Assembly (NCBI GenBank): GCA_003952965.2
Contig: RXIC02000029.1
Span: 104,346-168,345 of the forward strand
Direction of reading: 5' to 3'
DNA: 64,000 bases
Source: Morella rubra
Taxonomy: Eukaryota; Streptophyta; Magnoliopsida; Fagales; Myricaceae
Shown in pieces: positions 50,238 to 64,000 of the stretch. The notes beneath the pieces were generated by a model, which was given only the letters and a program-made list of their open reading frames with translations, was not told the DNA's origin and made no database searches. Position 1 is the stretch's first letter; every line of letters starts with the position of its first letter. Both the position numbers and the translations under genes were made by a program.

Positions 50238-51719
50238 TTCACTGATACTACGACTGCTATACTTCATTTGTTTATCATATAAACTAATGAGTCTTTATCT
50301 CAGAAGACCTTTCCTAAAATATTCTAGACATCTTTCAGCGTGAAGTGGGGGGAGATTTCCCTTCTATTCGATACCGTCCAACATGTTCCCACTGTCATTA
50401 TCCTGTGGGTCTGGGTGCATTATTTCCGAATTGTTGTTCTTTAATATGGTGCTGTTTATCGTCTTCTCAGTTCTTGTACTTTCCTTCAAGCTATTATTAC
50501 AGCAATATTATCTCCAAATTATAATAGTAATTTACTTAAAAATGCCTTTGCATCTTGTGCCTCGTATCTGAGACTCGTGTTCACATGCTTGGCCTATTAG
50601 GTTAATGCTTTATCCTGATGCAATTTTTAGATACACGAGAAAGTGCGCAGTTTGCATGTGCATCAATCAGGACAATTAACGGGTTTTTATGTCCTGCTTC
50701 CGTTTCCCATCTCCATACAAAGTTTCAACTTTTAATTAAAGCTCGAAAAGATTAGGGAATTCCTTTTGCTACTACAGTTTTATGTACTCCAGAGGAGGAT
50801 TGGTATGTGTGCACTAACTAGAAAGAAGAGAACAGAGACACCGGGTTTGCTTTGGGCGGAGGCACTGTAGCCTGACTTCTTGAAAGAGAGCTTAGAGAGG
50901 CATACCAATTACTGCTGAAACTCCAACCATCTAGATTTGACCTGTTACTTCAGTGAAAATGACTTTCGATGCTAAATTAAGGTTTAATAATTCTCCTATC
51001 AAAGTGGTGTTGAATGGTCTCGGGACAGTACTACATCGGTTGTAGAAGGGCTAATTGTAGTTTAAGGTTCTTGTGATTTTGACTTGGCAGGATTTGCTTT
51101 GGTTCGTTTCCTTATACCTTCGTATATAAACAGTAGAACTTGAAAGCATGCTGGTTCAAAATAAGCAGTTTCTAACTTTTAGGGACTCTGCGGAATCAAC
51201 AAAGATTTGATGCTCCTAGTTTTTTTAGGCATTATAAAATGAATATCGCAACTTCGAGGGAAGTTCTACTTCTGGACAGTTGTGGTATATATATCTATTT
51301 TCAGACTCAAGACGTCTAAAGCAGGATTTCCGTAAACTTTGTGAACATCTTGTTTCCCCTGCACACTTCTTGTATCGTAATCCATCACGATACAAGCATT
51401 AATTATGGGAGCGTGAATTACGTGTTTTAAACTATTAAGTTTTTGCCGACAGACAACGTAGTTAACATCTGTAATAGGCGAAGAAGCCGGAGGATCCATT
51501 TCCTTAATGCCATGATTCCATGAAGTACTCCTCGGAATCCAGAAGGTTCAGAATAACGCATCTAGAAGATATTTCCAATCCATTTGACCTATTTCAAAAG
51601 CTCTCAAAGGCCGTGAAAGCTTAGCCACCCAAAATTTTAGTCCTAATAAAATAATTATAATTTTTTTTTTCCATTTCCTCAGATCATCCGTATTTTATTA
51701 CAAATAAATATAAAAATTC
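50238..51719. other. 3' flank of XTH, no further gene seen
   Basis: XTH 3' UTR and intergenic DNA. A 77-codon minus-strand frame at 51266-51499 shows no domain I recognise. Confidence 0.4.
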
Positions 51720-52031
51720 TTTTTTTTTTGCAACATGAAAAGACTGAATTATAACCCCATCAGATTAGCAAAGCACTATAATATCAGTGGGTATCTGATT
51801 ACAATGAATAGGACCAGAGATGCCCGAAACAGAACCCCATTTGGCTAATTGATGAGCTAGCTCATTTCCCTCTCTTGGAATCCAGCGTATGGTCCATTCC
51901 TGATGATTATGTAATAAAAAGCGCATTGTAGTCACTTCACCAGTATGAATGAGGGAACCTCTAAGCAGTTCACTTGTGAAATGCCCTTCAATAAAGGATA
52001 ATCTGATGCGGTAGCGATTCAGCCATAGCAA
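51720..52031 (-). mobile_element. LINE 3' remnant with RNase H-like domain
   Basis: Minus-strand fragment of about 88 codons with EGHFTSELL, FLLHNHQEWTIRWIPREGNELAHQLAKWG: the end of the RVT_3/RNase H-like domain of plant LINEs. The plus strand has a T11 run at about 51720-51731, which on the minus strand is an A-rich tail just after the coding remnant, consistent with a 5'-truncated insertion. It lies 400 bp from the GAPA stop codon. Confidence 0.75.
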
Positions 52032-52430
52032 ATGCCAATTGCAACAAGAGCCTTTAAGGGTTGGGAATCACTTTCACCAACTCAATACCCCAAAATTTTT
52101 TTTGGATTAACAAAAAGGCAAACAAGAACCGAAAAGTTCTGTTGTCCAACACCTTAGCAAGCCTTACATGGAATGATTTAGCCCTTTTTGGAAACTTACT
52201 CTATCAAATCAAACTCATCTGTCACTGGTCCCACATTGTGATTTAGTTAAAAATTGCCAATTATGAAATTATGCCCTTGATTTCTGATTGTTGGGAGAAT
52301 GAAATTACAACTCAACCCCCCAAAAAAACACACACACACGGTTCTGTTCATATCTGATTACAGATCTTCAAGAAATCTACAAGAAAACTGGGAGAGAAGT
52401 TCGTTGAAATTCAGCAGGGTAATTAAGCTC

Positions 52431-55054
<2,624 letters not shown>

Positions 55055-55134
55055 GATTGCTTACAACCCGCAGCAACACAGCTCAAGTGGCAAATATGAG
55101 TTCAAAATTCCGAGCTGGAGGTTAGATAATATGG

Positions 55135-55150
55135 AGAGGATGAGATTATC
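55135..55150 (-). promoter_or_regulatory. Paired I-box-like motifs upstream of GAPA
   Basis: GATAAT occurs on the plus strand at 55135-55140 and on the minus strand at 55145-55150, 80-95 bp before the GAPA ATG. I-boxes (GATAA) are common in light-regulated photosynthesis promoters. Assignment is by motif only. Confidence 0.35.
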
Positions 55151-55297
55151 GATAGCCTCTCGTTCAACTTATGGCTGTGGTTGAGTAGAATTTTTTTTCT
55201 TTCCACCTCCATCATGAATTATATGATTCACGGCCACCCTCTAGCAACTGTCTTATCTCCCCAAGTCCCATGCACCAAAATCATTGATTTTCTGGGT

Positions 55298-55432
55298 TGG
55301 GCCTACACGCCCACATTTTCTAAGAAGAACCACAGCTAACTTTAAGCTGGAATTGACTGATTAGGCTTTTACAGGATGGGCCTTAAAGCCCACATTAAAC
55401 ACTAGGAATTGGGGGAGGAAGAGAAACCCTAG
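55298..55432 (+). promoter_or_regulatory. Site II and telo-box promoter of RPL21
   Basis: TGGGCC at 55298-55303 and 55377-55382, the reverse-orientation GCCCA at 55388-55392, and telo-box AAACCCTAG at 55424-55432. Site II plus telo-box is the known signature of plant ribosomal-protein and growth-linked promoters, bound by TCP and telo-box factors. The telo-box lies 117 bp before the RPL21 ATG. Confidence 0.75.
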
Positions 55433-55524
55433 TCCGTTTGGCGTTAATTTTATTTGGGTACAGAAATAAGATAACGACAGGCAGAAAGAGGGAAGAGAGG
55501 CTGCGTTTGGGACCTTGAGTGTAG

Positions 55525-56148
<624 letters not shown>

Positions 56149-57092
56149 TTATGTATTGCATTTGCATTTGCATTATCCGTAGGTTCAGCGTTTCGAATGA
56201 ACAGTTTTGTCTTGAGTTATGACTCTTGAGATTGTCGTCGAGTAATTTTCGATTGGTATCAATAGGGGATTTGCTTTTGCACTTTTGGGTCTCTACTGGT
56301 GAGAAGTCCACGAAAATTTGTAGAGAATCAGGTACTGAATCTGTGAGATAAAGATGATAAGGTGGGGAACACTGACAACGAAGAACCCAGAGAACGAAAA
56401 GAGAAAAAACTGTTGAAACGGGTTCGACGTGTGGATCCATTTCCCTCAGCTAATCTAATTTAACTTCAAAAAAAGGTTTCCCAAAAATGAAAATTCTAGG
56501 GCTTGGGTTGACAGGGATCAACAAATTTTCCTTCCCTCATTTAGCAACTTCCTTTCCTACATTTTCTGTTTGGTGCAACTTTTCAGAATCTGGAAACTCA
56601 TTCTTGTCTAGGAGATTTGCAGGGCAATGATCTAGAAAGAAGGGAAATGGATCCCATTCTTCCGTCTTGTTTCTATTGTTTTAGAGTGGCTCTGCCTTTG
56701 TGTTTTGGGAAATTTCAGCTATGGGTTTTGATAATGTGGTTTTGCTTTATTTATTTGAATAAATAAACTAACCTTAGCTTCCTAACGACAGACATTTCTT
56801 TTCACCCTTCTGATGCCATAACAAAGAGTTACATTAAAGAGATCTCGTTAGGAACAATCGAGGAGTTCTGATTGCAAAGTTCCGCCTACATATTTATATT
56901 ATACAGAAGAAGCTCAATTGGAGAGTGTGTAGTAAATAAAAGATGGGGGAGGGTATCGTTCATATAGGAAAAGATAAGTGGGTGTTTGCCTCCCCAATGG
57001 TACAGAGATCTGACTCTGAAATTCATTCTTAGGACCTACCGCATCTATCGTTGCCGGGAAAAATGTAACTCGATACCTTTTATATTACCCTT
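56149..57092. other. Shared 3' flank of RPL21 and the HGSNAT-like gene
   Basis: Probably the 3' UTRs of two convergent genes. A minus-strand open frame at 56132-56440 covers the RPL21 stop and has no domain. No gene seen. Confidence 0.45.
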
Positions 57093-60000
57093 TCAGGCTC
57101 CGATCCCAATTAACCTAAACTGCAAGAGATGTAAGTTTATCAGATCACAGTTCAATGAGTCGCTGGTGCATATCAAACAGGAGAGAGAACAGAGAAGATT
57201 ACCATATTATTCTGAGGCTGCTTCCAATAGAATCCTTGGAGTATAACTGGCAGGACATTGCAGGCTGCAAGGATATAAATCATCAGCGCATTCATACCCA
57301 TCCACTCCATCACAACAGTCGGGCGCTTGTATCCCCACACATCAACCTGTGGAAAGCCCCATGGTTTCAACCAGAGGATGAAGGAAGAGAACATAAACTG
57401 AGGAAATTAAACTAATTACAAACTTCCAGAGAGTGCAAAAGAAAATTTTTGAAATGGACCAAAAATTAATATTCATGCGAAGAAACCTATAAAAGGGAAT
57501 TTAGTAGTATATTCACCAAAAAGAAATATCCATGATAGACAATGATGAGAAAATGAAGAAAGCAAAATATTTTTGTTAGGAAGGATCAATCATATAAGAT
57601 GACTAGACATCCTACCATCAAGTAAATCCCAGCAAGGAGTCCACCAGCAACACCGGCAGTGAAACACATGTAACTGAATGTGTAGAGAACCTTGTTGAAG
57701 TGCATTCCTGCAACAATGAATCATGTGATGGAATACAGTACAAGTCGTGTAAACACAAACCTCTGCATATGTTTATGTCTAAAAGAAACTGAACAACAAT
57801 TACTTACCACAGAAGTCCAAGGCAAGGCCCAAGACAAGAAGACAAGATGTTGTTACCATCCAGCGAAGAATCCTACCTCTGTGATCCTGAACGCAGGTGT
57901 GAATAAAAGATTGTTTAGAAAAAGATGTACATTTAGTGAGGAAAGGAAAAGTGTTCTGAGATGAATATTTGTCACCTTGCAGTGAACAATGATGTGTCCG
58001 TAATGCAAACCAACCAAGCAGGTAACAATAGCCATCACAGAACTACAACCAAAAAGGAGAGTGGTCAGTCCAAACATACAAAATTGAAACACACAATCAA
58101 GGCCGATACAATTTATCCCAGTGGTCAAATATATTCAAGGACTGACTCGATTGGATTCAGTCTATGACCTCATTAAAAAGTAGCATGGCTACTTCGTTAA
58201 TTAAAAAGCAGGCAAATTGTAAATAAAATTAACAAATATTTTCTTTAATGTATGCGATAGTTGCTCAACAGGCACTCGTTGGACAACCAGGAAAATGTTG
58301 TAAGCACACCTCAGAAGTCCTTCGGGATCAAAAGGGGCTTGGCACCACAATGGAGCATCAGAAGGTAACGGGCCATGATCTGGGGAATTGATGCTGCATT
58401 CCTTTGAATGAGAAAAAACAAAGAAACATAATTTGTTAGAGAAGAACAGCTAAAGGAACCTAAAAACAATTGAAATCATTATAGGGAAGGATTTGAATGA
58501 AAGGAAACAACGAAACTTAGATTTTTTAAGAGAAAAACTGCTTAAAGGAAAAAACCTAAAAGCAATTGAAACCACTCTAAACAGATACCTGTGTACGGGC
58601 ATATGTTGCTCTTCTATATAAGTGTTGTATACCCAATATCTTCCGGTCGATCATTCCAACAGCATTACAACCTGGCCCAGTGTCACCACGTATTCCACAT
58701 TTCACCTACCAAAGAGAACCAGTTAGCCATCAGTTTGAGATGTAGAACCATTTCTCAAAATTCCCATTCGTATGTAAAGTTAATAGAAGGGAGGAAACCA
58801 AAAGATTAAAACTCACTGAAAATAACTTTTGTGTAGAGGAGCTTTCAGTGGGAATCTGATACTCCCAATCAGGCACATACAAGCCATATAACAAGCAAAG
58901 ATATACAGTGGTAAGCATCAAAGCCAAAGCCCTGCGAGAGAGACAAGTAGCTCACACCAATGATAGAAAGTTGACAAGGTAATATGAAAGTGCGGTGAGA
59001 ATACACAAAAAGAAAGGACAATATCTGAGTTTAGAGAAGAAATGCAACATTGACATTTAGGCGCAGGGACAAGGGATTTCACAAGCACTTCATTTCAAGC
59101 ATAACAGTAACGGCCAACCTTTCTCCATACATCAACATGCCATGACTTAATTAAGGTTCAAAATTATGGTCAAGTTAGTCACACTTGTATTATTTCTCTC
59201 AAAAGCAAGGTTTTTCATTTTTATTTTCTCTTATTTTTATGGTATGCCCTTTCTTTGTCAGCTATTTGTTTTTTCCCATCACTGACATAACAAACAAAAA
59301 ATATGAGAATGGTTTTCCAAATTAAGTACACTTTCAGATGTGGTCCCAATTGTTCTCATTCTATAAACTGTATACATCGGGCTCTACAGGGAAATATGTT
59401 CACTGTGCCTTAGATTCAGAAATCTAGAAGCCTCTAAAGGAAAGAATTTACCAAGTAATATCAGATAATGAAAGAACTAACCACTGGAATCGGTATTTAC
59501 AGAGTAGAGATGATCCTGAATTGACATTATCATCACCCTTCAGCCAAATCTCACACAATGCTGCCAGCAGATATGCTATTGCAATTCTCTGAGGGAGGGA
59601 AACAGAAGGAAAATGTTGTGTTATTTTAAAGCTGGTGAAGGCACTGCATACAATTTGCAACTCTGTCCATTGGCAATCCATAACAAATTACTATTGAAAC
59701 TAGAAAAGTACTTGAGCCAGGCAAAGCCATTTCCTTTTCAGGAAATCAAGCAGTAAGATCTGCTCTCAAGTTCAGCTAATATATGGTTAAAAACTCATAA
59801 ACCAACCTACCTACAATACTTTGTTATGGTACCCAGCATAATGAACATTTCAACAGAAGAAAACCAAGCCAGAAAAGAAGCAGCATACCTGCAGTATACC
59901 CATCCATCTGATATGATCAATATCAACTCCGTAAGTTAAATTGTTTAGGCCATGGAAGAAGCCACCTGGACAGGCAGGACAACACACGCTCAGAGAAGAA

Positions 60001-62583
60001 GAGGACATTGTATATGGCCCAAAGCTAAAGAGCCAGTAAAGCACCTTGAAGAAACAGCCCTAATATTAAAAGCTTTAGAGCCCGTAATATTGCTTTTCTA
60101 GTTGCATCTGCTCTGCATGACACTTTCTGTAGAGGGAAAACACCTTTGTTAGGCTCTGATATCCATAATAGAAGCAGTATCTGTGCAAATAAGATTATAC
60201 CCTTCTATAACGTATCATGAATATCTAAGTAATTTTCTTCCCTGCCATGACCCACAATAGAAGAAAAGAAAAAATCATAATGAGAACAGGAGTGGAGGTT
60301 GCAGTTCACATTGATCTTATTGAATGTTAGATGGTACAATTGCTAGGATGACAAGGATAAAACCATTACATTCCCAGAGCAGGACATACCTTGTATGTAA
60401 GTGCAAGTGAAATACCAACAATAAAGAGGAAAAATGGCATGACCAGATCGGCAACAGTTAAACCATTCCAAGGTGAATGATTAAGAGCAGGCAGGAGTCC
60501 ACCAGCATCATCCACAAGTATCATCAGCTGCATCGAGATGGAGACAAATTTGCAAAGAGGACATTAAATTTAGCATATACGTGGATGTATAAAACTCTAA
60601 TTAGCATACATAGAGCCATGTCAGCATGTTAAAAGCAGGGCTTGCACCTTGCCTTAATTGAGGGACATCATACTGCTATGAAACATGACTTAGAATATTT
60701 ATGGAAATTGGTGTAAATTTCAACCAATTAATCACTTTTGCCACACAGATAACCCAGTTAAGGTGCAAACACTGCCGATTTTCAATTTCTTATTACGAGT
60801 TCAGCTAAACCAAACAAATACTAAAAAATGGCTTTCGAGGAAACGGAATCCAAAAAACTCTTTTTAGTTCATATAGGACCAAGTAAAAGCATGGTTTTGT
60901 AGACCCCCCCTTAAAAAAAAAAAAAAAAAACATGATTCTGGGCAGAATGGAAAATATATCCGGCATGTATTCCCTTCTTTTGTTTCCAGATATTCAAGAC
61001 CTCAGTTGTCATTTAAGGCCATAGAAATTTGAGCTATTTGTTCGCTATGGATTTAGGCATCATTAATAGGGTGGCCTCAAGTCCTTACCGTTCTAGGCTG
61101 AACCTTATGGTTGTGTTACGTATCCATCACATCCTAACCAGGCCAAAGTTTTCAATAGCCAGGTATATAAACCGGCTTGAAAGAAGGGAGACAGATGCCA
61201 AAGGACTACTACACAAAAAGTCAAAAAACGAAATTGCAACGGAAAGCGATGGCTATGGCAAGCGTTTTGGGTAGGTACGTACTAACTGTGTTTGTTAATT
61301 TCTTTGGCTTAAAGTGTAACAAAGAAAAGATCGTTGACTTCCACAATCCTGACTGAGTCAGCTCAGAAGCTTAGGACTTGGGAGTGAAATGCATCTCCGA
61401 CTCATTTACCATAAATATCATATACCATTACCATGGATCTGGTCCACCCTCTTGCACACATTAAATAGGAATGTATTCTGAGATTCTGAAATTTCTACTA
61501 CAGCTGAAAGGTTAAAGGTACGTATATGGACGTAAAAGGCTTCAATAGAAACCATCTCTTCAAGGGAATATAACGATGTAAATCCACTTTAATACAAAAC
61601 TTTGATCTAGAAACTAGAAATAAGTCGTTTTCCCTTCTCATTTAGATGAATCCAAACAACTTCCTTAAAAACAAATAAACTCAAACAATCAAGATCGTAG
61701 GCAACCCATTCAGAATAAAGAAAAGAAAGAAGAACCCCGTTCTATATAATTTATCGTGAGAAGAAGGATCATGTGAACTTATTTTTGCAGACTCGGTCAA
61801 AAACAAGATTATAAATATGGACGGTCACGAGCTTCTAATATCAGCAGTTCGACGGGGCTAATACTTTATTCCTTATTGTTTTTCCTATTTCGAAGACGAA
61901 GAAAAATGAATTACCGTTTCTAATCTTAGTATGTGGGATGGAAAAAAAGAAAAAGAAAAAAAAAGGGAAACCAAACGAAAAAGGAAGGAAATTAGTCCTG
62001 AGTTTTCCAAATGTCAACTAGAAAATAGTATTTTGATTTCCAAATGACCATTAAATACTACTCCGTAGTCCGTTCTCAGATTGAAACAGAAGTCAAGTTC
62101 TTCCTCGGACTGTTGAAAATTGAACCCAAACAAAGACGACGTCGTATGGACTTCATCTCGTCTTCATCCGAACTCCAAAAATTTCTGATTGAAGAGAATG
62201 AAAATGAAAGGAGATCGTGCAGTTGCAATCCCAGTTTTCCAAAACCCACATGTGAGACTAATACATACATTAAACAGAGGAGAAAAGACATTGGGGGAGG
62301 GAAACACTACCGCAACCGTGATGCCGCGAAAAACGTCCAGTGAAACAAGACGTTGTTTTGGGTGGTGGTGTTGCTGAAGCTGGTGCTGCTTTTGCTTGGG
62401 ACCTTCCTCTTCAATCTTACTAAAAGCTCCACCGGCATCAGGAATACCGGTGGTGGATCTTGCATGGACAGCCATTTCGACATCGTCTTCAACCCCAATA
62501 CACAATTGCCGCACTCTAAGCTTATTCTCCTCCTTCTCCTCCTCAGCATCATCGTGCCTTCGAATAGGCTCGTACTTCCTCAT
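57093..62583 (-). CDS. Heparan-alpha-glucosaminide N-acetyltransferase-like membrane protein
   Basis: Polytopic membrane protein related to animal lysosomal HGSNAT, which passes acetyl from acetyl-CoA across the membrane to glucosamine. Thirteen exons in transcript order: 62311-62583, 60390-60527, 60045-60126, 59889-59965, 59482-59588, 58817-58931, 58589-58705, 58310-58401, 57976-58042, 57808-57886, 57616-57707, 57203-57346, 57093-57119; 1410 bp, 469 residues. After an acidic, His/Gln-rich N-terminus comes RLVSLDVFRGITVALMILVDD, then NHSPWNGLTVADLVMPFFLF, both family signatures. About ten membrane helices follow, with CGIRGDTGPGCNAVGMIDR in a loop, and MEWMGMNALMIYILAACNVLP and FYWKQPQNN near the end. 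The last coding exon is only 27 nt and gives FRLIGIGA, the usual C-terminus. Intron 1 is 1.78 kb. Plants lack heparan sulfate, so the substrate is unknown. Confidence 0.92.
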
Positions 62584-64000
62584 CTCTCTCTCTCTCTCCC
62601 TCCGCTGTTCTCTATTAATATCCGTTCTACGGATTAACTTCCTGAAACTTCTGTTTACTATACCAAAAATGCAAAATGCAGCACCAACAAATCCCCACCA
62701 ACACCCTCTCTGTGCCTTACACTACAATCAAACTTCCGTACAAAAGCACTGAAATCGTCTTCGTCTTCGTCTTCGTCTTCCGAGAGCGAGATCAGGGAAA
62801 TGTCGGCAGCAAAGAGACTGAGAACGATGAAACAGAGGAATAGAGGAGGATAGAGAGCACTCAGATTTTTCTTTTTCGTTTTCGAATAAAATAAAAAATT
62901 TTCTACAATTGCCGATGGATCACCTTTCCCTTTCCGTTACCCGTGTCTATGAATGACGCTTGGACCAGGGAGAAAATGGATTTCCTGTTTCCAGCCTCCC
63001 TTCTTCTCTACGTTGATTTGTTCCTTTCAGGAAAGGAGAAGAGTCTCTCTCTCACACACACATTTGATGATGCTCTTTTGAAAGACCCTCCTCCTCCCTT
63101 TTTCCTTCCTTTCTCCCTCCTGGCCTCCTGGCCTCCTTTGTTCTGCTTCTTCTCAGCCGCTTACTGTGTTCGAATATTTATAGGAACAAAAAGAAAAATC
63201 TAGCAGCATAGGGAATAATAATTTATTACAAGATAGGAATAACGGAATAAGAATGCGAGTATGATTCTCTCGTCTTTTGACTCCTTTCTCCACCTCTCAA
63301 CTGCTTTTCTTTTAATTTTATATTTCTGCCGTCTATGCTCGATACTTGGTAGTTTTAGAATTTCTCTAAGGTTCTAATTTATTTAATTATTCAAATATCC
63401 AACTATCAGTTATAAATTAAATAAATAAAAAATATATATTTTGTTTGCACTTTCTATTTGAGAACGTTCACTCACCAACTATCCCTCCCTTGCAATATGA
63501 TGGAAATTAATTTTTTTTTTCTTTTACACATGAAATGATGAATTATGCCTAACTTGCTATTTGACTTTTCAAAGTAATAATATTTTTAAAATGTCAATTT
63601 TCATCCAAATTTAACTTTGTGGGTGCAATACAAAAGTGACAGTTTTATTAGAGTGCGAAGTGTAAATTAATTTGTGAGTAAAAAATGTATTTTTATGAAA
63701 AAAAAAAAAGAAAAGAAAGAAACTTTTAAGTTATGCAGTGGAATAACATATAATAAACATTAATATTTACTGAAAGTTATAAAATATTTAGAATGGTGAT
63801 TAAGATAAATTCTCATGATCAAATTCTCCGCGTTTATCATAACTTTAATTAGCTTTCTAATACATCTCTAGTATAACATGGAAACGGACGCAAATCCGCC
63901 TAGATATGCTCACCCTTTAACCTTGCCCTTGCTGCAACACTGCCCCATTATTTATACTGAAAATCATTTGCGTAAGAGGAAATTTGAAATAGACACGGAT
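62584..64000. other. HGSNAT-like upstream region and AT-rich end of window
   Basis: Up to about 63200 lies the promoter and 5' leader side of the minus-strand gene, including CT-rich runs and a (TCGTCT)n-type repeat at 62757-62779. Beyond that the DNA is AT-rich. Open frames on the plus strand here (62943-63203) are low-complexity and not supported. Confidence 0.4.

Noticed and set aside
62353-62752. Plus-strand frames over the 5' end of the HGSNAT-like gene
   Set aside because: They are antisense shadows of its first exon and CT-rich leader.

Overview
This is nuclear DNA of a flowering plant, most likely a woody eudicot. The evidence is many GT-AG introns, AT-rich gene deserts, plant-only families (PPR-DYW, XTH, RBOH, plastid GAPDH subunit A, DUF761, DUF4228) and typical plant transposon debris. 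Fagales is only an impression. No rRNA, tRNA or CRISPR array was recognised. All gene models were built by reading splice sites and family motifs by eye.

Layout, left to right. 1-6.1 kb: a SRC2-like C2-domain protein (+), a short hAT-like non-autonomous transposon, and a DUF761 protein (+). 7.2-13.7 kb: the 17-exon replicative helicase subunit MCM2 (+), with E2F sites upstream, a piece of plastid ycf2 inside intron 6, and a duplicated splice acceptor in intron 4. 16.4-21.5 kb: calnexin (+, 6 exons) converging on a single-exon PPR-DYW editing-type protein (-). 21.7-24 kb: a 148-bp tandem duplication and a DUF4228/PADRE protein (-). 27.8-30.1 kb: a two-exon TVP38/TMEM64 (VTT domain) membrane protein (+). 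35.0-39.4 kb: a 12-exon NADPH oxidase of the RBOHD type (-). 39.4-47.9 kb: a gene desert holding small inverted-repeat elements and a 1.3-kb hAT-like transposon; the hAT carries a LINE-type reverse-transcriptase fragment, which in turn carries a 311-bp TRIM retrotransposon. 47.9-50.2 kb: a xyloglucan endotransglucosylase/hydrolase (XTH, +) with a 7-bp deletion in its last exon and a tandem duplication reaching into that exon. 52.4-56.1 kb: plastid GAPDH subunit A (-) and cytosolic ribosomal protein eL21 (+), divergently arranged around a telo-box/site II promoter. 57.1-62.6 kb: a 13-exon membrane acyltransferase-like protein related to heparan-alpha-glucosaminide N-acetyltransferase (-), ending in a 27-nt coding micro-exon.

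The genes are not an operon or a biosynthetic cluster; they are unrelated housekeeping, stress and cell-wall genes that happen to be adjacent. I found no convincing unknown system. The most informative observations are structural: the plastid insert in MCM2, the decoy splice acceptor in MCM2, the XTH damage, and the three-layer nested transposon.
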